A stretch of DNA of 64,000 nucleotides, from positions 114,474-178,473 of the forward strand of contig SAUG01000125.1 in NCBI GenBank assembly GCA_011316305.1. Reading direction: 5' to 3'. The stretch's first letter is position 1, and each line of letters starts with the position of its first letter. A program made the translations under genes and the position numbers. Source of the stretch: Rusavskia elegans. Lineage: Eukaryota > Ascomycota > Lecanoromycetes > Teloschistales > Teloschistaceae. Below the pieces are notes generated by a model, which searched no databases, was not told the DNA's origin, and worked only from the letters and a program-made list of their open reading frames with translations. This document shows, one piece after another, positions 1 to 11,722 of this stretch.

Positions 1-701
1 TCATGACGAGGTGCTGAGAGCCTCCCGCATACTCATCTTGAATCAGCTTCAGCAGCTGGCCACATTTCTCAAGGCATTGTTCTGGCTGGTCAATCACGCT
101 CTGCATGTTCCCACTTTCGTCAAAAAGCCTTTCGATCCGCCTTCGCCTTGCATCGCTTTTCTGGATCTCATCAACGGGGAGCGAGCACAACACGCAGCTG
201 CATGATATGCCCCAGAGTCTCTTCAATTTCTCTTGACGTATGTCATATGTCTGCCCAGAGACATAATCGAACAGTATCTCGGCTCCAGCCCGGATATCCT
301 GGGTCGCGTGGACGGTCTCAACCCTGGCTTCGAAATTCCAATGCCCATACGCATTTGCTTGACAGCTGTGGTTGATCAGACAAGCAGTGGCGTACACAGC
401 TGCCTCAGTCCTGTCCTGGCACGGGATGCAATTCGTCAAGAAGCGTGCGACGAGCGGGTATTCTTCTCCGGGATTGGCGTTGTGGAGGGCGAAGAATGTT
501 TCCTGGACTTTTGTGGGAAGCGAGGCTATGGTGCTCGCCAGTTTGGGTTTCGAAATCCTTGGAGGCGGTCCAGCTCAGTGAGCAGGTGAAGAGAGGTTGC
601 TCGCATAAAACACGTTGGCCCCGGACGATGTTGACACCTGCCACGAGGCTCCGCCCTTTGCCAGGAATGTCCACGACCTTGAACAACTGTGGGCCATGCA
701 T
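1..701 (-). CDS. SET-domain protein, 3' part cut by window edge
   Basis: Reading leftwards from an ATG at 701, the protein begins MHGPQLFKVVDIPGKGRSL, the usual opening of fungal SET proteins (a substrate with 'GxGRS', then 'G..VL.E.PLF'). Further on it has the SET signature NHSCQAN (near 352-375), then EILFDYV, and a post-SET-like cysteine run CSCVLC near 188-205. SET proteins use S-adenosylmethionine to methylate lysines on histones or other proteins; the substrate here cannot be told. The two halves lie in different frames: removing one base at the C3 run of the coding strand (545-547) joins ...KDFET to KLASTIASLPTKVQ and restores the family pattern. No convincing GT-AG intron explains the shift, so it is either an assembly indel or an inactivating mutation. 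The C-terminus lies beyond base 1. Confidence 0.75.
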
Positions 702-1988
702 GCGGGATGGATCGACGACAGATTGGGACTGCGAAGCATCAGTACACTTGTGACATGATGAAATAGGCAAATATTGGAAGGCCACTGTCGGGAAAAGGAG
801 AACCGACCGTCTGGCAAGACTCAAGAAACTTTTCTGTGCCCATCGTAGGGCATATCATGACATTGTCAGGCATGGTTGTTTTTTCCTTGTTGGATCGGAT
901 GAAGCAGGCAGAGTTGGGATGAAAGGCGAATCTGAAAGAAGGAAAGACGAGAGAAACGACTTCAATGACTTTGGCACAACAATACCGATGCTCTCGACTC
1001 CGCAACAGTAGCGGTGAAGAGGTCTTTCACGTATCCTTCATCTTGCGTGTCTACCCGCATTTTGGTCATGTTGCTTCCCGAGTCTCCTCAAAGATGATGC
1101 GATCCAGGAGACCTGTTGCAAGATACCTGACATCTCGAACTCGATATGCAGGCGCATACATTCCATGAAAAGCTGATTATGGCGGTACGAGCTGCCATGG
1201 AAGTGGACGCCGGAAGCTCCGGTCATTGCCTGATATATGGAGGCACTTAGGGTACATGTAGGTCGGTCATCAACGGCCAGATTACATGTGAAAATCAGTG
1301 GAAGTGCCGGGAATATGCATTGACAAGCTGTAGACGTTGACGCAAGCAAACAACGTCCTGAAACTGCGAATCTGTGAAGCTATTTGCTTGTATCCTTGGA
1401 GTCGATAGTTCTGGGATGTTTGCCCAATGACCCCAGTGGAACCTCTGTGCCACGAGCCGTGATCCGGAGACCGGAGACCCTGGGCTTCTGATGGATACGC
1501 TGATACGAATGAAAGGGCAGAAAACGAGGTAAGATGATATACTTGCCTGGAGATTTCGGTCCGTAAAGTACTCTCTCACTCGGCTGCAATTGATTAGCTA
1601 TGTCAAGAAACTAACCAAAAAGGTCTAGCTCTGCTACAAGCCTCAAGCATCAAAAAGTAAGCAATATCATCCCACATTGCCGTAGATATGTGGGTACAGA
1701 ACAGACAAAGCGGAGAATCATCAATGGCCCTAGTAGCTGACATGCAGGGTGCGAGTGCTGTGCTCTTCCGCCATGGTTGCCTGTCGGACTCTGAACACCA
1801 TGTGAGACCTAGACTCCTAAAACCTTCTGGATCATATTGTTGCAAGATCTATAAGTCTGGGATCCAGATGTACATTCATACTTTGGGCAGCCCGTTTGTC
1901 TGCGTCGCTGCTCGGCTCACCCCATTGTGAATCTTGAGCGTCTTTTCCCACACTAAGTGTCCTGTACAAGGTACAAGATTATCTTGCG
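702..1988. other. No supported gene
   Basis: About 1.3 kb upstream of the SET gene. Open frames are short, lie on both strands, and none resembles a family I know. Nothing reportable was seen. Confidence 0.5.
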
Positions 1989-2536
1989 ATGGATGGGGTA
2001 AGCATTGCAGCGTCTCTCCTGGGCCTCGGCGCTGCAGGTTGCCAGATCGCCATCAATCTCTACACACTGGCTACCTAGATCACTACGGCATCGGAAAGCC
2101 CTTGTTCCGTCGGTAGCTCCGCCTACAGATTCTCAAATGAACGAGGCGGATACGAAGACAAAGCAAGGCACTGCAGAAGACAAAGTGAGCAGATAAGTCC
2201 CAACGGCTTAGCTCCCCCCGTGGCTAAAACAAGATGCAGGCCAAAGAAAATGCAGGCCAAAGAAAACACCGAGACAGTACCATTGTCACTCGGGAACCCG
2301 TGGACAAAGTCCAAGTACAAGAAAGCCAGTACGGCTTATACCAGTGATGATGACGGTGAGCCGCAATGCCAATGGATCTCAGCGACGACAGCTATGAATT
2401 TGTGTCCCAGTTGGATGATAGCGACGAGAGTGATGAGAGTTGTAAGGAGAAGGCTGATAAAGCTCTCGAGGAGGCAGAGGCGGAGAGGATCGTTAAGGAC
2501 TTGATCGAGAAGTACATGACTTTACACTCGAGGTAA
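1989..2536 (+). pseudogene. Helo-like N-terminal domain protein, broken
   Basis: An ATG at 1989 opens MDGVSIAASLLGLGAAG, then CQIAINLYTLAT. This is the characteristic start of fungal Helo-like/STAND-associated N-terminal domains (membrane-seeking helices in heterokaryon-incompatibility type proteins). The frame is then stopped by TAG (2076-2078) exactly where the family usually has CAG (Q), a C-to-T change. The same frame continues open with low-complexity sequence to about 2370. From 2366 a second frame reads MPMDLSDDSYEFVSQLDDSD and ends in VKDLIEKYMTLHS before a stop at 2536, a plausible acidic, helical C-terminus of the same kind of protein. The stop and the change of frame make this a remnant unless an unrecognised intron rescues it. 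Its relation to the intact STAND gene at 24-29 kb is inference only. Confidence 0.6.
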
Positions 2537-3242
2537 AAAGAGCTAGCCGTTAATGACTTCCTACTACCGTGCTTTGTCAGTACCATCTTCCTGTCTCTTA
2601 TATATACAGTCCTCAGCTCATATATAGTTGGTAGGTTAAATAGCAACCTATGGAACGTTTATTTACTACGTCGTCTCCTCCAGGTTTCTTGTCGGTTTGG
2701 TCAACAGACAACCAATAAGTCCAGTCTGCCTAGGAGGGTCTTCGACGCTGAGACAGCATCCCCTTTCCGCCCTTCTGCCATCATCATCAGCAGTGCGTCC
2801 TGAATGATCCGTGGCCTGGACGTGTCGTTCACGCAGACACAACATCCGTGGCCAATTATCTGACTCCATTTTCTCCTTTTGCTACCCTTCCTGTAATGTG
2901 GAAGCGGCCTAGGAAAATGCCCTCTGGTCCTCAATAGGTGGGTCATTGACGCCGTACACTGTACTTGCCCATGTAAGAACACAGTGTCGCTTCAGGTCTC
3001 TTTCAGATTATCGATAATCCGTCGGGAATTTCCCAATGATGCCGTATCGGAAGAAATAAGCGATTCATCTAGAATCGACCTTCTGGAGGCAGTCGGCTGG
3101 TAGCATAGATAATCCAGCAGGTGTACTCTGGATCTTTAAAGTGTAATTCGCTACACTCAGTTTTAGTAGGCTTGTGTCCATGCAGCGAGGTCGAGGTCGA
3201 GGTCACAACACCGTTAACTTCAGAGTACAACGACCGTGTTCA
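2537..3242. other. No supported gene
   Basis: Intergenic sequence between the Helo-like remnant and the 3' end of the PAQR gene. Only short open frames without recognisable content. Confidence 0.5.
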
Positions 3243-4597
3243 CTACTTAGCGCATACATCACTTTCGATTCCCCGTCTCGCATGCCAGAAGTCGAAAGCC
3301 TTGATAAGACCCGTAGTATGCGAGAAGGCTCCACAGACCACTAAGACATGCATGATTTGGTGGCTTGAGCCCAATATGTCGAAAGTCCGCGGATACCAAC
3401 GCTCGGGAATCCGAGCGGCATAGATCGAAGCACCGGTAAAATTCAGGATTGCAAGACCTAGAAAGTAGGAAATGGACATGCGCTGGTCTTGCACTTTCCA
3501 CCCATTCATGATGATGCCATGGACGACCGGTACGAATGCAGATATGCCTAAAAGTGAGTAGACCCCAAAACGGACCAATCTGTATGCAGGACTTCGAAAG
3601 TTTGCTGTCAGAGTGAAGATGCCGCACCCGACGGCAGATGCTGTAGCCTGCTCGTCACCGCTTCAGCGCATTTGCGCAATAAGGAGCGCGATCGGTACTA
3701 GGCACTCACCGTTGTCCAGTAAAAGAGCTGTAGCTTCTTGTCGCAATAGAAGCCAAAGAAGTCGCTCGAAACAGACGAACCCCAAATGACGATGACGATG
3801 CCCAGATAGTCGAGCTGGTTGGTGAAAATCCAAACATCTTTGCTGTGATTGGCACAAGTGTGGAATCTGCGCGCTTTTCGTGAGCACACAGTAAAGCTCT
3901 GAGCGGGACATGGCATACATAGTTGAGAGCGTGAAGCAGGCGGCCACGCCCATGAAGAAGGTACCAAGGGCTGCGATATCCATTGGGGTAGCCTGTCGAT
4001 ATCGTACACGCAAGAGCGAGTAAGCGTATAATGGTAGCGCAGTGAACAAGATTGCGCCGATAAGATGAGTCCAGATATTGACTGCAGATCATGGTCTCAA
4101 TTTTCGATTAAGATGTGAGAAGGACAATAGATGACTGACCAGTCTCGTTGTGGATCCGCAATACACTCGCAGCAGAGCTGCGAAAGGAGTCAGATGCTCG
4201 ACTGTCCTAGAATTAGACCAACACATGACAAACGCATAGGCATGTAAGACGAACCGGTAGCTCGTTATGATGTACTCGTTGTCTCTTGGAAGGGTTTAGC
4301 CTCTGCCCTCTGTCAGGTGCAGCAGGACCAAGGCAGGTTACCTTTGCCATCCGGCTATGGTGATCTTCAGCGTGGATCAGGTAAACAAATTGATGGGATC
4401 TCACGAAGGTCTTTCCACTCCAACAGACCTTCACCACTTGTCTGCTTTCCTCTTAGCCGCCCTTGCACTAATTGGACTTTGTAGGTGGGAAATCCGAGGC
4501 TCACCTTGGCTGTATCCGAATATGTTTGGTCCGGTGGCGACGTAGCTTTCTGCAATCCATTATGCTTCAAGCGTTGCATTTTCCTTGAAAACCGCAT
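3243..4597 (-). CDS. PAQR / Izh-type (AdipoR-hemolysin III) membrane receptor
   Basis: Predicted exons, in coding order: 4405-4597, 4342-4354, 4251-4284, 4140-4206, 3919-4081, 3710-3866, 3243-3647; joined they give 343 residues. The product has the full PAQR pattern: WQRDNEYI, RIHNETVNIWTH, then S-x-x-x-H in STIFHTCANHS, the conserved Asp in FTNQLDYLGI, and near the C-terminus RIPERWYP and the zinc-site HxxxH in SSHQIMH. Seven membrane spans are expected. Fungal relatives (Izh1-4 of yeast) act in zinc and sterol/lipid homeostasis; some PAQRs are ceramidase-like zinc hydrolases. The second exon is only 13 nt long, yet it supplies the conserved 'PGWQR' junction and keeps phase, so I trust it. 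Introns are 44-62 nt. A second, different PAQR gene lies at 44.6 kb. Confidence 0.88.
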
Positions 4598-5239
4598 AGG
4601 AGATCGGCAAGACACAGGTCCAATGCATATAGGGAACAGAGTAGGAGGGGCAAGAAAGAATGGGAACTTCAGAAGGGTGAAACTCCAGAGAGGTTATATT
4701 TGGCACGAGATGCCTCTACACCACGCGATATCTCCACCACAGCGCGTGAACCCGCCCGAGACCCGCCTTTGGCGGTTGGTATATGTTCGTTGCCCCTACA
4801 TAGAGTCGCCCCTATACAGAGGGTGTGCGGTACAATAACAGTATAGGTACTCCGAGTCCTCGGGCCGGCAAGTATCTATATTCTATACAATGTTCTTACA
4901 GTTTAGATCTTTAGGGAGAGTATGTAGCCAGACTCCTCACGCATTGGGGAATTGAGAGTCTGGTAGGGGACGTGCACTCGGCGCTTACGCTAGCCGCCCG
5001 TGACACTCGAGGCTCCTGATTGGCCCCACAAGCCCCCATCTTACCAGTCTGGGGTACATCGCATTGACGGTCTGCTCTAACATTGTCTTTTGGTAGCTTC
5101 TGAAACCTCAGGAATAGAACGGTCTTCGTATCCGGGCCCACAACGAGGCTCCAAGCAAGGTACATAGAGGGTATGGCCTCCTCGACTCTGCTCCGTTGCC
5201 CGGATTTATATCCTGGGTCTGCTTTAATTCTACAACTGG
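4598..5239. promoter_or_regulatory. Divergent intergenic region
   Basis: This 640-bp stretch separates two genes transcribed away from each other (PAQR to the left, membrane protein to the right), so it should hold both promoters. I see no defined binding site that I could support. Confidence 0.35.
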
Positions 5240-7112
5240 ATGGCCGATATGGTTAGGGGGCTGCTGTTGTCCTTCATTGTCATCGGAAAGGTGTCTGCAG
5301 CTCCTTTGTCTAATGCTACAAGTACTGATGCCGTTATCTCGGTCCTGACGGAATCTTCCCGTCTGGTTGGCTTTGTTGACGATCCAAACCAGAGAGGGAC
5401 GTACTCGCTGGTTATATCATGTCTTCTTACACTTATCCTTTGCGTCTGGTCAGCGCTACATCTTAACGTTCCCCATCCCGATGATACGATCTGGTACCGC
5501 TTCTGGGTCAACGCAAGATGGATATTGACCGGCGTGTATGCTCCTGAACTCGTGGTCTTCACTGCTTGGCGACAATGGAGTTCAGCGAGGATACTAGGCC
5601 GAAAAGTTCGAACAAAGGATTCGCGCTCTGACAGGTTAGAGGGGTCACGCCATCCATGGACGATGGCGCACAATTTCTTCGCCTGTACAGGTGGTTTTGC
5701 TTTCGAGTTCGACAAGCACGAATCGAGCAAAGACGGCACCGACTCTTTTCTGCCGGCTGGATGCCCTCAGCGCCTTACCCTTACTGCACGAGGTGTGGCT
5801 TTTCTCAGCGCTTGTGGCCTTCTTCCAGATGTGCCAAAAGGCGATATCATAGATAAGAGCAAAGCGAATACTCTCGCCAAAGCTTTGGTCATCATCCAAG
5901 CATCATGGCTCCTGATCCAGGTTGTTGGCAGATTGATCGCTAAACTTCCAGTGACTCTGCTCGAGATAAACACCGTCGCTCATGTGTAAGTTCACTTCGC
6001 CCAGCAGGAAAGTGAACCCCGAAGTGGTGCTAACGAGTTGCAGAATGTGCGCTTTTCTCACGTATGCAATGTGGTGGCATAAGCCCCTGGCACCTAACGA
6101 ACCCTTCATACTTACAGGAGAATGGGTTGGGCCTCTATGCGCGTTCATGTTCATGACCAGCGAAATAAGCGGTTTAGTCGACGAAAGTGCTCTCAAATCT
6201 CAGACTTCCATCAAGACCATGTTCGCCTTCCTTCATCTCTTTTCCAAAGCGCCAGAAATCGAGTCGATCTGTCTTCGTCACCGATCTCTTGCATGCGGCA
6301 CAGATCCACCAGATCTTACCTGGAACGGCGACACGTTTGCATATTCTGACAATAGAAGTCTCACTTCCGGTGCACCAGAAGCTTACTTGGGGGAAGAGCG
6401 GTGCGTCAGAGAAATCGATGTCGCCCACTCCGCTTGCCTGGAGGAATTGCGCAACAAGCGACGTGAGAAGGCGGCAGATACAGCCTTTTTCGAACGTCGT
6501 CCGCGTGTCTTGGTTCCCGAGCAGTCCCTCGGACTGGTCGATCACAGCAAGCGACGGCGCTGGGACTTAGCCGCTGTTGCCATAAGGGACTATCCTGCCA
6601 TTCAGAACAACCATGTCTTACACTCCCATCACGACGACGGATGCCTGCATTTCACTCCTGAGGAACTCCTGGTCGCCCGCGTCCAGAACTGGCCTTGGGA
6701 CGATCTGCTTCGAGACGTCGGAGGGCATGTCGTTGGGCTCGTACTCTGGCTAGCAAACTTCGGCTACGGTGCGATCCACGCGGCAGCTTGGAATGACCAT
6801 TTCCCCACCGTGGCTGAGAAATGGCTCTGGCGCTCTTCAGCCGTCTACATCGGCATCTGTGGGGGCTTATGGATCATCTTGAACTATGCCGCCCAGACCT
6901 ACCAACCTCTGAACGAGTTCTGGGAGAAGTGGATGGACGGCAAGAAGAAAGGTTGGCAGAATGTGCTTATCGAGATACCTGTTGTCCTGTGCGGCGCATC
7001 ACTGTTGTTTGCAAGAGCATTCTTAGTTGTCGAGGCTTTTGTCAGTGTTAGGGAACTGCCTGCGGCAGCCTATGTGACACCGGCATGGTCACAAGTCTTT
7101 CCACACTTTTGA
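5240..7112 (+). CDS. Fungal multi-span membrane protein of unknown function
   Basis: Two exons, 5240-5985 and 6044-7112, separated by a 58-bp intron (GTAAGT...TTGCAG) that joins NTVAHV to MCAFLTYAMWW; the product is 604 residues. The first 21 residues look like a signal peptide (hydrophobic LLLSFIVIG then VSAAP). A membrane span follows at about 54-72. The middle carries motifs typical of a large uncharacterised family in filamentous fungi: WILTGVYAPELVV, HPWTMAHNFFACTGGFAFE, DKSKANTLAKALVIIQASWL and LPVTLLEINTVAH. Three to four further spans lie in the C-terminal third (GHVVGLVLWLANFGYG, YIGICGGLWIILN, VVLCGASLLFARAFLVVE). The start at 5240 is the first ATG and gives the signal-like N-terminus. 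Substrate or role is unknown; plasma or endomembrane location is inferred. Confidence 0.82.
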
Positions 7113-7426
7113 TAGGACAAACATGCCCTTGTCCCTTACAATACTCTGGCAAGAACGAGAATATATAAGAGGATGGAAACTGACGACTAGGAAAACATTG
7201 GGGTTGGGAGGAGAATAGAGGTAAGTTCTGTGCATGCCATTTTGGTCTGATCCTTTGCTGCGGAGTTATGCTTTAATTTTCTTGATCACGGTGGAATAAT
7301 ACAATATTCAAGAAATCTAAGGATGGAATTCGCAAGAATGCTTTACACCTGTGGTCAAGGTGTATGTGATCATGGTCTCTTTACAATATTTCTATTGCTG
7401 TCTAATGAGCTTCTTCGTTTCCTCTT
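7113..7426. other. Convergent intergenic spacer
   Basis: About 310 bp between two 3' ends. A+T-rich in part (7260-7320); contains presumably the two 3' UTRs. No gene seen. Confidence 0.4.
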
Positions 7427-8726
7427 CTACTGTTTCAGAAGATTGTCACCAAACGTCGTACACCTCGAAGCATCTTCGACCGCCCATCCCTCTAGCATCT
7501 CATCAGCTTTCCGTAGCAGAGCCAAGGTGAGGGCTTCAGAAGGATGGCCACCATCCTCTACCTGGACCCGAAGATCAATTTCCTGATCGTATCTCCTCAA
7601 GTACGCAGCGAGTGCTTTTCGCGTACCTTCTGCACCAAAGGCCGCCTCCAAGTCAGCAACTTGGCTGCTGATATGGTCATCAAACGATCGTAACAATAAC
7701 TCAATCTCCAAGCCCCTATCTGCAGTGGTCTTCCGTCGCTGCTCTATCCGCATATCTGATTTTAACAACTCCGCTTCTAAATCTGCGTATACCTGGGGGC
7801 TCCCAAAGTTCCGGTATATGTGATAGAGCTTCAACTCAGCGGTACAAGCGCAGCTGCTCTGGGTTTTAAGCCGCGGGTAGACTGCGTCGATCTTGCTTGC
7901 ACGCCTATCATCTTCGTCTTCCCATTCGTTGATGAGAGTAGCGGCTCTCACCTTGAAGTCTTCGAAGCGATCGAGTACTTCGTCGAGGGTCAGATATTGA
8001 CCGCGTCGAATGCTGTTGAGCGTTGTTTTCAGTGGAGGCTGCGGATCCTGTATATTGTCGTTTTGAGAGTCAGAATCTGCTTGTGGTATACACTGCAACT
8101 CGGAAGATAGCTCTCCGGAAACGCAGAGAGGGAACTCATAGAAGTCTTCATCGATATACAAATCCTCTGCCTCCACCGGTATTTCCTTCTCCCAATCTGG
8201 ATCCGCACCATCGTTTCCCGCAACCGACCCTCGTTTACGATTAAGGATTATATTGCGTTCTCTCCTTTCATTTCGTTTGCGGACATCAAGATTATGCAGC
8301 CATCGAATTTTATCCGTCCTCGCATAATCTTGCTCGAAGCCAATACTGCTCCTTTTTCAATCTCTCTTTCGCAAGCGCGCGATGCCGCAGAAGTAATTGC
8401 TGCACGCCGTTTTCAAGTGCAGTGAGCTGGGCTGTTTGCATCTGTAGATCTTTGAGATTGGCGTTGATGAGGTCGAGCTGTCGTTGGTGGAATTCTTGCC
8501 AGATGGGTGTGCAGCTGCAGTTGCGGAACTTTGGCTCGAGGTAGGTGGTGCCGTCGTCGTTGATGACTGTAATTAGGATGATGCGGCAGTTTTGCAGATT
8601 CTCGCAGGAGCAGTGTGATGAGTCTGGTGACGCTAGAAGTAATTCGGTGATGCTTGCTACGAGCTGTTGGATTTGGGCGTTCAGTCGATCCCGGAGTGCT
8701 TGGTAATAGGAAGTGATGTTTTTCAT
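7427..8726 (-). CDS. Coiled-coil hypothetical protein, with one frame break
   Basis: From the ATG at 8726 the protein begins MKNITSYYQALRDRLN. It has a Cys-containing stretch (CSCENLQNC, then NCSCTPIW) and a long heptad-rich helix (QLDLINANLKDLQMQTAQLTAL is its core). The frame stops at 8310, but a second frame continues without interruption from GFEQDYARTDKIRW through RKRNERRERNI to an acidic segment and a charged helical C-terminus ending ASRCTTFGDNLLKQ at 7427. Removing one A from the A5 run (T5 at 8353-8357 on the plus strand) fuses the two into 432 residues. I do not recognise the family. Short Cys-rich segments plus coiled coil suggest a structural or scaffold role, but that is speculation. 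The alternative is two separate overlapping exons or genes. Confidence 0.5.
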
Positions 8727-9267
8727 TGGGAGTAGTAGATGTGACACGGAACAGACGACTTGGTAATGGAAGTAACTCTGGTTTGGAATGTGGGTGGAGC
8801 CTTCTTATATCTAGATATCCTGACATTTTTACATGACGAACTTCGGTGACGATACATGCACGATAGACATATAAACAAAGGCATAGATAGATGCTTCATC
8901 ACATCGGACTGTAAACAAAGAGAGTACGACAGATACGGGACACCACATTGCTCGTTCAACAGTTCCAACCTACCCCCGAAAGCCTAATATGAGCTTTGTA
9001 CACGATAAGAGAGCCTTAGGGACATCAGACAAGGAGAATATACGGGTGGCTATCTGGTCATCTCAAGGCATGACACTGTGATTCCGGTGACGATAGCTGA
9101 TTTCCCCCTTGGTGTCTGATGAAAACATCAATGAGCTGATTCCTAGGAATGGCCTCCTCCGATAGTTGTAAGAGAATACTCGGACATTCTAACATCCTCG
9201 ATACCCATGAAACCCTTCGGTTTCAGCAAAGCAGATGAGTTTCGGATTGTGACAGGATGAGCGTATC
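8727..9267. other. No supported gene
   Basis: Intergenic region of about 540 bp, upstream of the coiled-coil gene and downstream of the BTB gene. In 9143-9300 another frame reads a Trp/His-rich segment (WKVHKVWETLRYAHPVTI) next to the BTB C-terminus; it may be the true end of that protein if a further frame change exists. Confidence 0.35.
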
Positions 9268-10344
9268 TCAGCGTTTCCCACACTTTGTGCACTTTCCACG
9301 TCCCTTTTTGCCATAAGGGGGCCAACAATCCACTTCTTCCAAGTTCGATAAGTACTCATCTCCAATGGTGTCCGTCATCACTGTGGGCTCTCCTTGTGGA
9401 TGTTTTGATACTTTTCCTTCCAGATCCTCCATCTTCTGCATGACCTTCGCCATCAGGTCAGCGACAAACTCTCGGTCATCTGGATCGCTGGAGCTTAGTA
9501 GAACACCAAATTCCTCGGATCCTCGTAGATTGGTGAGGTTTAGCGCAACGAAGGTGGCAAGGAGCTCACGCATAGGTTCATGTGTACCGTGACCTCCGGT
9601 GGTCTCCTTGTAAACGAAAGTTATAAGACCAACCAGATCTTTGATGACGTGAGATCCTTGACGAGGAGCTCTGATTGTGAGTAGTACAGACCGTAGGCGC
9701 TGACATGCCATGTTCTTCAGCTCCGGCAGCATGTAGTGGCAGGCCATGACGTAAAGCTCGGAATGGGTCGCAAAGGTGGCCTCATAGTCCAGTTGCCCAT
9801 AATTTGTGACCGGTCCACTTGTCAAATTCTTCGGCTTGAGAAAGCTTTCCCAAGGCTCGGCACCCATCCCAGTGAAGGTCGTTCAGGGGAGTCAAAGGGC
9901 CCTTCGGCAGAGTTTTGGGTATTTGGTCCTCGGTCATGGCGACTGCTTTATCGTGGTGAGACTCAGTGAGTCCGTACTGATCCCCACCACAAGCTTCGTC
10001 GGCAGTTTCTCCTCCTGCGACTTCTCCCGAGAGACAGGTTTCTGTTGGGTAGGGACACCTATAGTCACCGGTGTAAAGCCATTGGAGAAATTTCTTCACG
10101 GTGTTGACATTCCATGAGGTCCAGTCGATCCCATCTTTTCCCGCGATGTCCTTCCAAGAACCCTCTACTTGCGCTTTGAGCACCTCAGATCGTTTCAAGA
10201 CATCTCCATGGGCACAAAACGCTTCCTGCGCGGGCCCAGCACGAATCTTGCAGAACTGGGACTTGTATTCACTGCTCAAATGATGTTAGCTGAGTAAAGT
10301 GCTTCTATTCAAGAGGCTTACCTTGAGGAACCTGCTCCGTTCAT
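9268..10344 (-). CDS. BTB/POZ domain protein, with one frame break
   Basis: Exon 1 is 10322-10344 (MNGAGSS), then a 50-bp intron (GTAAGC...GAGCAG), then exon 2 from 10271 downwards. The N-terminal half is a fungal BTB domain: KIRAGPAQEAFCAHGDVLKR, then SEVLKAQVEGSWKD and FLQWLYTGDYRCPYP. The second half has the usual fungal BACK-like tail: LDYEATFATHSELYVMACHY, ELKNMACQRLRSVL, and a C-terminal Cys pair (KCTKCGKR). Fungal BTB proteins are usually substrate adaptors of Cullin-3 ubiquitin ligases or dimerising regulators. The halves sit in different frames; removing one G from the G3 run (9863-9865) makes LHWDGAEPWESFLKP and a 341-residue protein. This may be an assembly indel or a real lesion. 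Confidence 0.72.
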
Positions 10345-11722
10345 TGTGATTCTGCGTAACTTGTCTTTGGTTGCCCAAAAGTGGTTGTTCGTGGTTGGTG
10401 GAGCTGTGTGGGTCTTTAATAAGGCGACCTTGTTGTGTTGTCAATCCATCACAATCTTCATCGTAAATGACATGTCACTATTCCCCAAATTTGTCATCCG
10501 CCATGCAAATCGACACATCGATTTTTCACCGTAAGTCCGTTCTGTTTGACTGAACCCATTTGACTGTCTGATTTTAAAGCGCCAGCGATATCGAACATGG
10601 GGACAGCTGGGTAGACCTTCTTGTATGTCTGGTACGGATTGAAGGCATTGTTATCGTAGTCAAAAGCATCAGTGGCTGGAGAAAATAGTGGGGAATTAGG
10701 GGAAGTACGTGTCGAAAGTGAGTACAGCTTACATTTTCTACGGCCATGGAGTTGCGAGTATAGGTTTAAAAGTTCCTTCGTCTCGGAAGATACGCTGAGT
10801 AAGCCAGTCATATCTGGTCTTTACGACAACCTGAGCATCTTCTAAGAGCCTGCTAATGGTATAGAAAGGCACCTGCAAACAAGCACCACTTGAAAGAAGG
10901 AATTGCATTGCGTTAGCCCATGGTCCATTGCAGGAATCTGTAACAAACCCATGGCTCTCACCAAACAGGCGCCAAGTTCAGACCATTATCTGGAAAGACA
11001 TCTGTTAACCTGCGCAAGCAATGGAGCATCAATAAGTATGATTCTCAAGGAAACGAAGAGCCTTCCAATACTGTATCGTCGTAGCAAGTCTTGAAAAGCA
11101 TCACGCAGAACTTCTCTGGAGCGTAATCAAGCGGATTACGGCACTGTTATCAATGTTCCTTGGCCTCGGATATCAAAATAAGCATGTTTCCATCGTAAAA
11201 GGCAACGACGGGTCTTCTCAAGCCGAGTAAAGGCACCGGTTGCGGACACGGTGAATGAAATTGGTATATCTGCCGTGAGGCATCTGTTTTTCACTCTTTA
11301 GGAAAAGGTGCTCGATGAACCTATGGTTGGGTAAACGAATCAATCTATGGTTCGGTGAAGGTATCTACACTGCATCGTACATGCTGCGGGGTTTAAGTTT
11401 TGTGAAGTTCCCGTCGGATCGGTCGGCTAGCTCGGCTATTCGTGCAGCTTGCCGGAGATGCTGCTCACACCTGGTTCTTACTCTATTAGCCACTCTGAGG
11501 TGGTATTCAATCACGCGGTTCGGCCAAGACCAACGACACCTTGGCTTACCCTCTTCAAAGAAACGGTACGGTTGGCATGACGTTCACTGTTGCTCCGCAT
11601 GTGCCGGCCTACGCTGGGCATGTGGGTGGCCGGATGCGATATATGAGCTCTGCCCCCTCTTTTTCGTTGCCGGTCAGGTTTATCAACATTCCACTCGATT
11701 GTCCCCATACAGCATCGCGATC
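10345..11722. other. Long spacer, no firm gene
   Basis: Between the BTB gene and the sugar transporter. On the minus strand, 10500-10680 reads TDAFDYDNNAFNPYQTYKKV and continues to a stop, preceded by a good acceptor (TTTCTCCAG). It could be the last exon of a small gene, but I could not find a matching first exon. The rest (10.85-11.7 kb) shows no recognisable coding sequence. Confidence 0.35.

Noticed and set aside
545..580. Intron explaining the SET-gene frame change
   Set aside because: The only GT in range would create a 38-nt intron that removes conserved residues; a one-base shift at the C3 run keeps all family positions.
233..589. 118-codon plus-strand frame at the left end
   Set aside because: Antisense of the SET-domain gene. 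The minus strand shows NHSC and CSCVLC motifs; the plus frame has no recognisable content.
8413..8826. 137-codon minus-strand frame overlapping the coiled-coil gene
   Set aside because: His/Pro/Arg-rich out-of-frame shadow; the overlapping frame has a coherent coiled-coil pattern and Cys motifs.
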